64,000 nucleotides of DNA from Dichomitus squalens LYAD-421 SS1. Lineage: Eukaryota; Basidiomycota; Agaricomycetes; Polyporales; Polyporaceae. A model generated the notes under the pieces. That model had not been told where the DNA came from and did not search any database. It saw nothing but the letters and a program-made list of their open reading frames with translations. Position numbers and translations under genes: made by a program. The stretch spans positions 361,348-425,347 of the forward strand of contig NW_006766899.1 of the NCBI RefSeq assembly GCF_000275845.1, written 5' to 3'. Shown here piece after piece: positions 1 through 12,364 of this stretch (positions are counted from its first letter, which is position 1; every line of letters begins with the position of its first letter).

Positions 1-2830
1 CAGCGTGAAGCGCCGACATGTCCACAGTACGCGTCGCCTGCAGAATCACGGAGGCAAGAGCGAAGCCCACCCAGCACCAGCGGATGTTCTCATAGATGTC
101 TCGAACCCAATTCCGCCCAGCGACCCGCCTTCCATCGACCATCGACCATCCTTCCTCGTTTTCATCCACCATAGGGCCCAGACTATGAGTAAATCGTGTT
201 AGAACCAACCTATAGTTAGCATGAGAAGTTCGAGCAGGACGCACGGTGCAGCTCCGAACGCGCTCTTCTTGGTGTCCGAGCGAATGGCCGAGAACGTGTT
301 GGTTATGACCGCAACGAACAGGTTGATCAACCAAAAATTGAGGACAATGATGCAGACGATGTAAAAGAAGCAAGACACGAAGAACTCGGCATCCATCATC
401 TGGTACATCATCCCGGACCACTACAACGTGCGTGAGCTGCCGTGCTGTCAAACATGGGAATGAATATCGCTCACCCCGTTCGCGGACGACACAATCACGA
501 CCTGAAGCGCGGCATAGTAGATCACATCGAAACTCTCCATATTCGCCTCGGGATTGTCGTTGTTCTCCTGAGGGCGCAGTCCATATCAACACTACGTACG
601 GGCACGTTGCTGGACGGGTTTGCCTACCATGCATATCTGTCCGAGAGGGCATATGTAGCCTTTGACAGAACCATGCTCGCCATCGGCGTTGAGGTAGCCA
701 ACGGCTTGAAGAGTGACATTGTCGATGTGACCGCCGCAGTTCTGTGAGAGAGGATAGTCAACCCCGTCCACAAACAAATGGCAGGTGCGGCGAAAGGAGC
801 CCTTGAACGACTGGATGCCGATAATGCTACGAATGGATCAATTGAAGGCTTATGACCTTGAAGGGCAGAGACTTACGAAAACAAAATCATGGCGAACAAG
901 ACGAAATATGCTACGCTGGCCAGTAATGGCCGCGCCGTCTTCAGCGAACGCATGATGGTCTGTAGACATTGTCAACAACATGCCCCGCTAGCGAGAGGGT
1001 GATTACCCACGGTAGTACCGGAAGTGATAGCCAATAGCCTAGCGCACCGGAGCACGCTCATGGCGCGAAACAATCCAATGTGGTACTTGCTGTGCTCCAC
1101 GCCGGCGGACGATAGAGCAAAAGTGATCCAAAAACTGAGTATGGCGACGAAGTCTATTCTGGTCCAGCTGTGCCGAAGGAAGGGAAGATTGCGTTGCGTC
1201 TGATTCCTGGAGTCCTCGACGCTCAGTCGAAAGGGCAGCGCGAGGGTATCGCTGGGGTTATCGGAACGGAATGCTTTGGATAGGAATGTGGGCTCGGAGG
1301 GATTGCGAATATGCGCGTGGATGTTCTGCGCCTCGTTCAGTGCCTTTTCCATCATGGGCGATTTGGACTGGACGGTGTCCGAGCGGGCCCTGGATGTTGA
1401 CGACTTCCCATTGTCCGCAGCCATTGGGGTCGTCACGGAGTGGTGGAGAACGAATGGTCGAGCGAGGTTTCGTCGGAGGTTGGAGAGACGTTGGGTAATA
1501 GTCTGTCCGCGGTGTAGTTGTGAGGTCGAGTGGGTCGTGTTAACAGACGGCGTACGAGCGAGATTAAAGCTGCCCTCTGCAGCAGTGTTCGGGGGTCGAG
1601 TAATGTCCGGGTATGCCGAGAACGGGGACTGAAAGAGCGTGGAGACGGAGATTTCCGGGTCTAACAGAAAGCCAGATACACACATTCGAGCGAAAGCTTC
1701 CAGGGTAAACAAGCAGAATAATACGAATAGCACGTAGTCTTCCCAAGAGTGGAAGTAGCCAGTGACGGGAGGAGGTCGAGCATCGTCTGGCCAGTCGGCC
1801 GGTAGAGCGTGGGGAATGGAGGCTTGGATGAAGAGGACGACAGCGTTCAAGATGATTAACAGCAGTATTACTGGCTCTGTCCATCTAGTGGTAGCGGCCG
1901 ACCGTTGCAACGTGAGGTTGGAGGTCCAAAGCTTGTAAGTACAGGCAATCAAAACGGGCGGAATGATATCAGCACTCACGGGTATGTAAGGAACTTGTAC
2001 ATCGCAAGCCGTACCCTGCTGCGGGGTCCCAAACAACCCAGAGTACGCCCTCGTATAGGAAGTGCCTTAGACAGATCCGGTAGCACCTCGTCCTCGTCGG
2101 GCAAGTCGTCCTCATCCTTCTCCCTTCGCTCGTCCACGTCGTCCAAGCGTACGTGGTCCTCCAACCCGTACCCTCCGAAGTTTACGACGCGTAACGAAGC
2201 GCGTCTCAGGTTGCGAGACACGGTCTTGAGCGTCGTTCCCGTCTTCTTCAGCGGAGAAGTGCTGTATCGAACTGTCCTGCGCCGTGCCCCTCGCGACGCG
2301 CCTGACGCACCTGATTGTTCTGGATCCACGCTGTGGCTCATGCCCCATTCGCTGCCTGCGCCGTCACGGGACATGTTAGATGTGAGGTGAGCCTCGTCGT
2401 CGTCGCGAGTGCTGTCCGTGGTGTCGCCGGATTCTCGAAAGTGAGAGGAGATAAGAGAAGCCGATGACTGGCCCGGCTGAGGGTGCGAGTAGATCGCGCC
2501 GGTGTCCTGGTAGCGCATTCCGCCTGTACGATATGAATGTGTGTGGAACGGTGCTTCATCCTCCGTGGGTGAAAAGAACGGGTCTTCGGACGACCACGCC
2601 GAGTGCGAGGGACCTGCTATTGGTCCAGGTGGTGTATTTTTGGGCTGCACGTTGAAACGCAAGGGATCTTGGATGACGTTAGAGCCGCCCCAGCTAGTCC
2701 GGCGACGGGCAAGACTGTCGGCAGAGAGAGGTGTTGTCGGACGAGAGTTGACTAGCCCAGCAGGAGTCCCGGTGAAATCTACAGCGGAAGAGGAAGAGCG
2801 ATGCAAGACAGAAGGCTGGCTAGCGTCCAT
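1..2830 (-). CDS. CCH1: Voltage-gated calcium channel alpha-1 subunit Cch1 (N-terminal part, incomplete)
   Basis: Pore-forming subunit of the fungal high-affinity plasma-membrane calcium channel, partner of Mid1. The start ATG is at 2830. Exon 1 (2830-1980) codes a long Ser/Thr-rich cytosolic N-terminus ending in the channel-proximal motif [11 protein letters not shown]. It joins in phase to exon 2 (from 1884), giving [20 protein letters not shown], the first S1 helix. Further exons carry the repeat I voltage-sensor helices ([15 protein letters not shown], then the arginine-bearing [14 protein letters not shown]). The pore loop follows ([27 protein letters not shown]), then S6 ([18 protein letters not shown]) and the beginning of repeat II. 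The gene continues beyond the left edge. Cch1 usually exceeds 1900 residues, so only about a quarter is present. Several donors are inferred by phase and homology. Identification is confident. Confidence 0.9.
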
Positions 2831-3171
2831 GCAGTTGGAACGGGAAGAATTATACGAGCTCGCTGTACATGACGGCGGCGACGGGTCGATGAGCGTTGCT
2901 ACCTTGTACGGGAACAGCGCCCAAAGTTGTCAGACTCCGCCGATCTGATTTTAAAATGCTGCGCAGAGGATGGTCAATCTTCAATCACAGCTGGTCGAAC
3001 ATGTAGCGGAGTCTGTATCTAAGTGTGGGGCACATTGGCCGCCCACGCTCGCGGCAAGCTCGCGCCTTGACCTTTCTCGTCGATCTTAGCGAGCGCATAC
3101 ACTCTTCTCATCATATCTGGGCGTGGAAAGATAGACGGAAATTACTGTCCGTGAAAGACCGAGACCGCAGC

Positions 3172-5155
3172 ATGCCGTCGACGAGCAGGATGCCCTATGC
3201 AGCAAACACCCCGGACCGATCGGCATTCGATGTGTCAATCCCCCTCTCTCCCCAAGTCTCCTATATACCGGCACCCACAACCTCGGACACCGCAGATCCG
3301 ACGTCATCGTATGTGCGAATACTGCGTGAAGCTTCCAGGTACAAGAGGCGTGCCCGCGAGGTCTTTGAGAGCAACATAGGCTTGCTACTCGTCGCTTCCG
3401 CCCAACTGTTCTTCTCTTTGATGAACGTGGGGGTGAAGCAGCTGAATAGCCTCGACCCACCTGTGCCCGCGGTTGAGGTGAGCCACCAATCACAGTAGTT
3501 GAGCAGAGGCAACAGGGCGCAATGCTCATGCACATGTTGCTCACCAGCTGATCTTCGTGCGAATGGTACGTCACCCACGCTTGAACATGGTACTTCCCGG
3601 TACCAGCCATCGTGAGCCATGTGAAGTATCACACTTCAGCCAAGGGCCGTTACTGATTTCCAAGATGGCAGGCTATCACTTGGGTGTGTTGTGTGTCATA
3701 CATGTGGGTGTACCCGCAACAATTTCATGTTTAGGCGTGCTCTGACAATTTTACAGGCACATCATGAAGGTTCCGGACCCATTCTTTGGTCCGAAGGGTA
3801 TTCGATGGTTTCTGGTTCAGCGCGGGCTCTTTGGGTGCGTCATTGACTATGCTTGATGAAATATAGCTGCTGGCAATCGGCACCGTGCTGACTATTACTT
3901 GGTTGCAGCTTCATGGGCATTTTCGGCCTGTACTACTCGCTTCAATACCTGTCGCTTTCGGATGCCACAGTCCTGCAGTTCTTATCTCCTATATTCACCG
4001 CAGTTGCGGGAGCTATCTTCCTGCACGAGACGTTCTCGTATCGTGAATTGTTGGCCGGACGTGCGCGCGACCAATATCCTACTCGCACCTGTACTAATCA
4101 ACTTTATCATAGTGACCAGCCTAGTAGGGGTAGTTCTCATCGCACGTCCACACTTTCTGTTTGGTGCGACCCCGAATGAAGCGCCAACACTTCCTGATGA
4201 CCTAATGAAGCGGGTTCCGGATGCCCAAGTCACTCCTGCACAGCGTCTTTTGGCGGTTGGGTATGAAATACCCTCAATCTAGTCATTTCCTTCCATGTCT
4301 GATTTGTCGCTCTAGCATTGCATTGTTCGGTGCGGTCGGCGCGGCGGGAGCTTGTCAGTGACCCTTTCGTTCCCTTGCAGCGGACTGCTCATAGACTGGC
4401 CATAGACACGACCATCCGTCTCATCGGAAAACGCGCGCACGCGCTACACAACCTGGTTGCGTACTCCATGCTGTGTATGATCGTCACCTCCATGGCGTGC
4501 GTCTCCCTGTACTATGACCTGCGCGTTGCTCATGTTCACCCTCCTCGACCAGGATGATAGCACTCAGGATCCCTGTCGTTGTCCCCATGAGATGGGATTG
4601 GCTCCTGATGCTTTGTTTCATAGGGCTTGCAGGATTCAGTGGCCAGGCATGTCTCCCTCACAATCACGACGTCAACGTTCTGACCCGTAGCAGGTATTGC
4701 TCACCATGGGCCTTCAACGCGAGACGGCCGGACGAGGATCCATCGCGGTATATGGACAGGGGAGTGAATCGGCATCTACGTACATGTTGGTGCGCTGACC
4801 TGAGAGGAGCGTAGATTGTCTTCGCGACGCTGTTCGAGCGTATCTTCCTCCACACCACCCCGTCCCCATTGTCCATACTCGGAACTGTCATAATCGTCGG
4901 CTCCGCGCTCTACGTTGTGGTGCGTCCTCCGTTCGCTCTCTGTCACTGACGACTGAGGCATTCCATCGGGCTCTCCAGCTCACCAAGAAAACAACACCTG
5001 AAGACGGCGCGCGTCCCACAACGTCAGATGACCCGTCCGTCGAGGAAGGCCTACTCGCAAGCCATGACACCGACGAGCCTGAAGGCGACACGATTCAGAG
5101 CCAGACGATTGTTCTCGCTGACAACCAACAGCTGAAGACGAAGGTCTTGAGCTAA
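3172..5155 (+). CDS. EamA-type drug/metabolite transporter, SLC35G-like (copy 1)
   Basis: Ten-helix membrane transporter of the DMT superfamily; substrate unknown. Twelve exons fit exactly: 3172-3477, 3548-3565, 3672-3703, 3757-3834, 3909-4060, 4113-4260, 4316-4353, 4406-4496, 4553-4646, 4694-4759, 4815-4919, 4979-5155 (434 residues). Typical motifs are LQYLSLSDATVLQFLSPIFTA at the end of the first EamA repeat and MGLQRETAGRGS in the second. The C-tail is acidic and cytosolic. The paralogue at 15072-16967 has the same exon lengths, except that here the 50-nt second exon is split by an extra intron (3566-3671). Two splice sites are odd: intron 4647-4693 has a GC donor, and the intron after 4759 begins GGGGAGT with no GT. 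The latter may be a damaged donor, so expression of a full protein is not certain. The ATG at 3172 was chosen because homology begins soon after it; an upstream in-frame extension is possible. Confidence 0.8.
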
Positions 5156-5432
5156 CGAGCCGTTGAGCAACGCCCGACCTATTGACGCAACCTCTCACAC
5201 CTCTTGTTATATCCAATCAAATGTACCTTTCGCATTTAGTTGCTCCGCTCTGCTTGATATGTAGAACTTGCATTGTTGCATCAGATAGCTGTTGTAGAGA
5301 TCCCCCGTATACCATTAGCCAATTTGGTGTTATATGAATCCATAACTCGTGGTGATGATGGCAAGTCCCACAACACAAGGTACATACTAGTAAGGATGCT
5401 TAGTTCTCGTCGGACAGGCGGTGTCCAAGCGA

Positions 5433-7732
5433 CTACAAGCCACTCGCTCCTATTTTCTCGTCCTCCTTGGCCACGGGGTCCATGTCCTCGATGCATGCAG
5501 CTCCTGAATCTTCGTCACAATACTTCATATCGACCTCCGTCGTGATACTGATGTCAATCACGAATGGCGTGGGATGACTAGGACGGCGCTGAATGTGTGA
5601 GCAAACGCCTTGTTGTAAGCTACGCGGAAATGCACCCACTAAACTGGTCGGTTAACTGACCTCAGGTAGGTAGCTTGGGGATCCCGATGATGTCGCAGCG
5701 TACGAAGCGATCACTGTAGTCCTCTTGCACAGCCATCCAAGAGAGCCTCCAGTATCGTCGGTGAAGTTTTCCACACCATGATTTGTAGCCTGGGTGTCTG
5801 CGTCATTATTGCTGCGAGCATTTATGCTACAGGAAGACAAGAGGATCAGCCTTGGCCGAGGGTGCTTCAGACCGATCTTACATTGCCAATAGCATGTTCG
5901 TGTAGACTGCTCAAACGAGGTGTGTTGAGACGCTTTCTTCGTCATAGCAAGAAGTCAACTATCTCCACATACTCTTAGTAGCTGCGATGTCGATAGCAGT
6001 GAAAATTTGACTTTTCGGCAGTACGAAAGTCTACTACGTAGTCAACAATCTGTCTGAACTGAGCTATACCAGAAACTACTCACGACAATCAAAGAAACCA
6101 ACGCCATCATGCTGCAAAGCAGAGCTCAGTCTATCATTAAACGAGATTGGAGTTGCGTCGTTCCTACAAGATCAAAATGCCTATGATATAGGCGAGCTCA
6201 GCCAAAGGCATAGGGACGCGATGGAAGGAACTAACCACCGTGGATCGTATATAGTACGAGGAGCCGTATCACAGACCCTGTTCTGAAAGCGTACGGATGT
6301 TCAGCTTCCTTGATTGGGCGGATTCGCATAACGACTAACTTCTGGAAGCCCGTCCGTTGGCTCAATAAGCGGTAGCTGAAGGCGACTGCTAATATGACAT
6401 TAGCCGCTACAGCTAGGGCAGAGTGGGTGCAATTCAACAGCTGCATGTGGCAGTGAGCGAGAGGGCCAATTTCACGTGTATCAGGAGTGGAGTAAGCACT
6501 CACGCGGATGGCAAACGTGTCGTGATCCGCAGGCCAGAGGTAACTGCATTCACAATCAGTCCTGGCATATCTCCACCGACTTTCACTAAGATCCTCACAG
6601 TAGGACCGTGGCAGCTAGTCCAATCAAGATCAATAAGAGTTTTGAAGTACTGGAACCAAACGTTCGCTTACCTGTCACTAAGGCTACCTCACCAAACGGC
6701 GTTAGATGTAGGCCAAACCCGAAAAAAATACTTCACCGAATTGTCCCAGAGAAAGTACCAGCTGTATAATTGTTAGAACCGCCAGAGCGAAGCTGAAGAG
6801 CGCCATGGCACTAACCGCGGGAAAAACTATTGACCAGCCATGTCTCGTCCAGACTGATTGTACGATGAACCCTCGTATTGTCAAACAAGATCTGCAAATG
6901 TACTCACAATGGAGAACATAACGAGAAAGGAAGCTTTTGCGAAACATCAGAAATGAGTTATACGAAATTCTGGTGGCTGTACCTCTGGCATAAGACAATG
7001 ATCAAACCCTATGTACGCCAGGTCAGAGCCAACAAACAGAGAGAATGAATCGCATGCGCACCGTAAATATCCCGAGCATCTACGGAGACGGAACGTCAGT
7101 ATTCATTTGAGATAGGAAGGGTTGTACACGGATCTCACGTTGCCAGACCTACCAGACAATCAGTATGACGGAGAAGGTGTTTGACAGATAGCTCACCAGA
7201 CTCGCCCAGTCAGTATACCGGTGTGGCTGTGGCTCTCCATCAGGAAGTGGTAGCTTGTGTAGTAAGCCGATGTCACTTCGAAGCAACTCGCAGATTAACA
7301 AACATGACAAACCACATATGCATGCAGAAGACACTGTGGAGCGTCTCCATAATCCTGCACCGTGTCATGCCTTTACCAGATGTTCATGATTGTGCAGGAA
7401 CATACATGATCGACGACACCTGCAGAGCCAACCATATTGAGGCTAATCCCAGTGAGGCATCGAAGATCCTTACCCAACCCCGCAGCAGCTTTGTATCGGT
7501 CCCGAAAATGAAGTAGCGCCACGCTTGATGTGCAGCAATGCCAAACAGCCTATATTCAGGTCAGTGTGCTACTAATACTGTGTATGTACGAGTCAACGGT
7601 CACGTACACGAGGCCAAGGAACGTGCCGATAAGGAGGGCTCCGATGGTGGTCTCAAGTGGCTGGCCGTCGGGAATAGGACCGCTCGAGGGGTTCATGCAG
7701 GGAGAAGCGGAGGAATTCAGCAGGAGAGCCAT
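5433..7732 (-). CDS. DUF6534 seven-helix integral membrane protein (copy 1)
   Basis: Member of the large basidiomycete DUF6534 membrane family; function unknown. ATG at 7732, stop at 5433. Exon 1 (7732-7608) carries TIGALLIGTFLGLV, the family hallmark at helix 1, followed by AAHQAWRYF. The next small exons (14 nt at 7419-7406, then IMETLHSVFCMHM, then YHFLMESHSHTG, then 10 nt at 7148-7139) match one-to-one the exon pattern of the copy at 18667. Later exons give ANVILAVAFSYRLLSQRTGFQ and SVIRLLVLYTIHGG, then YTNMLLAIINARS, the conserved segments that define DUF6534. A polar acidic tail follows (PFVIDISITTEV). Internal exon borders between 7138 and 5950 were not all resolved. It lies head-away from the transporter at 3172. 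Confidence 0.75.
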
Positions 7733-8569
7733 GACAGTAGGAAGATTCACTTGTAGAGCACTCGGTCCACACGGCTACCTTATGAGGGGATGGGGAAGCC
7801 TCGACAGGCAAGATTAGGAGAATTGATTGTCGCAGAAGATGCTTGCCCTTATATGCTGGACCGTACCCGGATCCCGCATGAACTGAGGACAGTCCGAGTT
7901 ACACTAGTCTGCCAAGGACCATCAGACATAATCGGATTTTGGGGAGGACTCAATGTCTTTCGATACCTAAGCGAATAGGGTATCGACCTATCTGTGACTG
8001 TAGGCGGAATATGAGTGGCTGGCATCCTATGCATCTGTCGCTTATCACACCAGCAGCAACTCCACTCATAGTATATCGTGCGAGCGTTCTTGCAGCGCTC
8101 GAGTGGTAGCGTTCGGGTACCTGGAATAGAACTTCGGTATCACTAGTGAATGGTTGCATGATCACAATAGGCGGGGATCTCACCTGTACGACCCAAAGGA
8201 CCTTAGCGCCCCTTAGGTGTTTGCATGACGCATAGACGAAGGACTCATCCCAACAAGATGGCGAGGCCGAATTGAAAGCTACGTGTCATAAGAACTCTGG
8301 CTATACCACTACTGATACAGCAAAGACCATCAGTGCATCGCGTCCGTGTTGTGATCGGAACTCGTGAATGCATTCATAAGCCGTATGCGTCATGTGTAAA
8401 CATGGTACATCATCGCAAGCAAACGGGGTGGGACATGACATTGGCATAGGGTGGTGAGAAGAAAACAGGTTCGAGAAATGGAAAGTGGGACACGACACAC
8501 ACAACTTACGATGCAGCGAGCGTAGAGCATGGACGATAACCATACAAGTTGGCGTGACACAGCGTCCGC
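7733..8569. other. Intergenic stretch between the DUF6534 gene and eIF3a
   Basis: About 840 bases hold the promoter side of the minus-strand DUF6534 gene and the 3' side of eIF3a. Short open frames here show no recognisable motif. I see no RNA gene or repeat. Confidence 0.5.
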
Positions 8570-11500
8570 TTATGCGGCCTTGCGAGCCTGGAGACGCGAG
8601 CTCCGCCACACTTTCTTCTCCACGGTCTGGAAGCCGTCGCCCTCCTTGGGTGCCTCCTCCCGGGTAGATGCAGGGGACGGTGGGGCGGGAGACGCAGACC
8701 TGACGGGGGTAGCATCCCCAGCACCGCCCTGTTGCTTAGCCGCATCACGCGCTCGCCACCCTCCTCCAGCACCACCGAGGGCGCCGGGACGGTACTTGCC
8801 TGCGGCAGGGGCTGGACTCTCGGACCTGGGCGGAATTTCGACGCCAGCGCGAGCAGACGGTACACCAGGGCGACGCCAGACTGACGGCTCCTCGCGAGCA
8901 GGGGGGGCGCGAGGGGCTGGGGCCTGAGCACTTTGCGCGGCCTTGCGCTCCGCCTGCCTCCGCAACGCCTCCTCCTCGCGCTGCTGCTGTCGGCGGGCGG
9001 CCTCCAGAGCCTGCTGACGCTCCTCCTCCCGCTGCTTGCGCAGAGCGACGGTACGCTCCTCTTCCTCCCGCTTCTTCTGCTCTGCGGCCACGCGGGCTGC
9101 TTCTTCCTCCGCTGCGATGCGCTCTTCCTCGGCACGACGCTCTGAAGAAGTGGACATGATCAGTAAAAATCGGCGAGACAGACATAGAGACCACAGACCT
9201 TCTTCCAAGCGCCTTTCCTCCTCCTCCTGTTCCCGACGTATCCTCTCCTCCTCTTCGAGGCGCTGGCGCTCTTCCTCGCGTGCCTTCAACACTGCCGCGC
9301 GGCGCTTCGTCTTCTCCTCTTCCATCTTCTTTTGCGCAAGCTCCTTCTTCTTCGCGAACTCCTCCCCGCGGCGGGCAGCGATGGTCTCCTTCATCTGCTC
9401 GTAGTCGCTCAGCATACGCGTCAGCCGCTTCTTCGTTTCCACGTCTTGCAAGTGCGCCTGCCGGTGGGCCTCCAGCCGGGCCTTCTGCGAAGCCTCGAAC
9501 ACCGCACGATCGTTCGCCTGCTGAATCTCGTAGTCCTTCGCAAGCAGAGGCCGCTCCTCCTTGCGGTAGGCGCGCTCGATGTGGTCTAGGCGCTTCGACA
9601 TCACGCGCATCTTCTCGTTAAGCTCCTTCTTCTCCTTCTCGAGCTGCTCAACCTGGAGACGCATGAGGTTGTCCGTGTTGAGGCTCTCCAATTCCTAGAT
9701 GCGTCGTATTAGCACCGCGACCATTTCGACCAGTAAGAAGGCAACGTACGTTGATGTCCACCTTGAGCGTCCCCTTCTCCTTCAGGCTCTGCGCAAGCTT
9801 CTTCGCCTCCTCGACACGGATGCTCTCGATCTCGCGTCGCGCCCGCTCGACCTCCTTGTTCCGCAGCTCCTGCGCCGCCTTGCGCGCCTCCTCCTCCTGT
9901 TGCTTGCGCATGATCTCCGCACGCCGGCTCGCCTGCTCCTTCTCCTTCCGCACCGACAACTCGGAGAGGAGCTCGCGACGGCGGGCCACGAGCGCACGGC
10001 GGATCTGTAGGGCTTTGCGCTCCGCCTCGGCGGCTGCAACGAGAGCCGCGAACTTTGCCTGCTGCTGCTCCTCGGTTGGCTGAATGGAAGGCTCAATCGC
10101 GGCAAGAGAATTGTGGAGCGTGGCAGCAATGGTGCCGAGACGAGTACGAACAAACTCGGAAGTTGAGGGCTGCACGGCACCCAGGGCTGCAGCAGAAGTT
10201 GACGAACTCGGGTCCTCGACCGCCGCGAAGGCGCTGTCCACGAATGTGATGCTGCCGTCGGCATGATCGACACGGATGTTTAATTCGCCACGACGCGCAC
10301 AGCGCATCACGTATGCCTCGATCTGCTCGTCGTCGTAAGTGCCCTCGGCAGCGATGTCCCGCAAGGGAACAACGAGCTCGAGCAAATTGCTAATCTTGAT
10401 GGTGCTGTACACTTGAGAGAGCTGAGAAAGAAGACGCGACAGCACAGCATGTTGAAGGAGAGGGACATAGTGAGCGTAAACGGTATCGGACGCAAGAGAC
10501 TTGAGGAGCGGGGTGACGGAGGAGGAGAGCGTGAGAGGATCGAAGGTCACCTCCAGGACATTGTACAGCGACTTGACCGTAGTGGGAGAGAGCTTGAGCG
10601 CGTTACGCGACAACTATTGCGACAAAGTCAGGGACTATGCGTTGCAGACAAAATACTATGCATGAAAGACTCACAGCTTCACGCAGCAGGCTGGTACGAG
10701 TGGGCGTCCGAGTAAGACCGAGCAAGGCGCTCAGGCGAGCATTCTTTCCCTTGGTCTCCTCAGCGCCTTCTTCCCCTTGGATTCCAACGGGAACAGCGAG
10801 GGCGCTGACGAGGACCTGTCCGGCTAACCGGCTGAGCTCTTCCTCAGACTTGCCGCCCATTGCCGTCACGACAGCATAGTAACGACCCCAAGCCGCAGCG
10901 TGGTAGAGCGCATTGCCACTCATTAGGAAAATCTTCGTCAGCTTCTCGTAGTAATTAGCCATCATCGCCGGACGAGGAGCTTTCTTCGCCATGGTGAGGA
11001 GGTTATGAACATCCTCGACCGAGCGGAATGCTTCCTGCCAGAGCTCGAGCTCGACGGAGGTATTCAGTTGTGCGAAGCGGGTGTCGAGGTGGTGCTGAAG
11101 GGTATCGGGGTCCGACAGGTTGATGGAATGTGGCTGGTGTGCGTACTTGGCTACATTAGAGAGGTGCAAACGGAGGGTCTCGCACAGACGGCGGAACTCG
11201 ACCTTCCGCTGGTGCTTCAAGCAGAACTTGAAGGCTTGCTGGGCGATTTGCTACACACACGATCTCGTTACGTCATGTCCAGAAATGTAGAATCAAGGGT
11301 AACGAACCTGGTAGATGGCCTCGAGCCTCGCGTTGTTTTTCAGCGTCTCCAGAGCAGTCCGGTAGCTCTCCCACAGGAACTTGAGCCAAGGAGTGACGAG
11401 GGCCCTGTCGGTTCTGTCCTTGGTCTGATCTCCACTGACGGCGCCGAGGAGAATGCTCTCCGGGGTTTCGCTGGCCTCGAGATCGTCTACGTCGAGAGCA

Positions 11501-11835
11501 ACTGCCTTGTCTGCCTTTTCCTGTGCCTCCTGCACCTTCGCATCGGAGAGCTGAATGAAGCGGTTCACGACCACTTCGATCGACGCCACGCTGGAGTTTT
11601 GGGCGATGTTCTTGTATTGCATGAGACCCTCCTTCGCAGTCCGGCCCTTTCGCAGTTCAACACAGAGTTCGATGAATCGGAGCATTATGGGTTCCAAGGA
11701 GGCCAGAGGAGTAGAGCGGAATCGCTTGGATGAGAACATTTCGGTGAGGGATTGGAGTGCAGCATGGTTCTGTCCGACGGAGACGAGTCCCTCGGCTTGT
11801 TTAAGAACCGTCTCGGGCTTTGTAAAGGGCGCCAT
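8570..11835 (-). CDS. TIF32: Translation initiation factor eIF3 subunit a
   Basis: Largest scaffold subunit of eIF3, which binds the 40S ribosome and organises initiation-factor recruitment in the cytosol. Five exons sum exactly to an open frame: 11835-11308, 11250-10675, 10613-9750, 9694-9199, 9141-8570, giving 1011 residues, the size expected of fungal eIF3a. The start reads [18 protein letters not shown]. The N-terminal two-thirds is helical (TPR/PCI region, with [18 protein letters not shown] near residue 60). The last third is a very long charged coiled-coil rich in Arg, Glu and Lys, ending in a Pro/Ala-rich tail. The coiled coil explains the long spurious open frames on the opposite strand. 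The gene is divergent from BUD32 with a 529-bp shared upstream region. Confidence 0.95.
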
Positions 11836-12364
11836 GTTGGGCGATTTTTGAGCGTGGCGTCGGCGAGAGCGTCGAGGACGGCGTGTACGACGACGAGAGT
11901 AAAAAGTTGCGCCAGTCACCGCCCCGGAGCCGATAAGGTTTGCCAGATTCAACCTCCGATCATCGGCGCTATATGATTATCTGCTTGCGCCCTTGAGCTC
12001 CTCGAGTCTCGACGTCAACAGACGGGGATTCCACTGAATGTCATGAGTTTATTAATCGGAAAGATACCTCAAGAAATACCTTTTCAGCTTATGCCAATAG
12101 ACTTGCGAGAAGGAGGCGGGGTCTGACTCGATGATCAGTGAAAGTGCGGACATGGATGTACTAACGGTCCGAGGTGGTCCCACTGCACGATAGTCTAGAT
12201 TAGCTACGTTGTACAGCTTCCGATCGCCTTGCTTGCGAAAGAATCTTCATTGCTGGTGTTGGGGCGAGAGGACTGTATTGGTGTACGACCGAGGTGTTCC
12301 TTAGTTGGCTGTGCTGCTATCGAAGTCTCAAGATCCTACCGACTCCTCGGCATCTCGAACCACC
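11836..12364. promoter_or_regulatory. Shared divergent upstream region of eIF3a and BUD32
   Basis: Non-coding interval between two divergent start codons, so it must hold both promoters and 5' leaders. I see no clear TATA box. A bidirectional housekeeping promoter is inferred from position only. Confidence 0.45.

Noticed and set aside
9036..10010. Ser/Arg- and Leu-rich plus-strand frames over eIF3a
   Set aside because: Complement of the highly charged Arg/Glu/Lys coiled coil of eIF3a.
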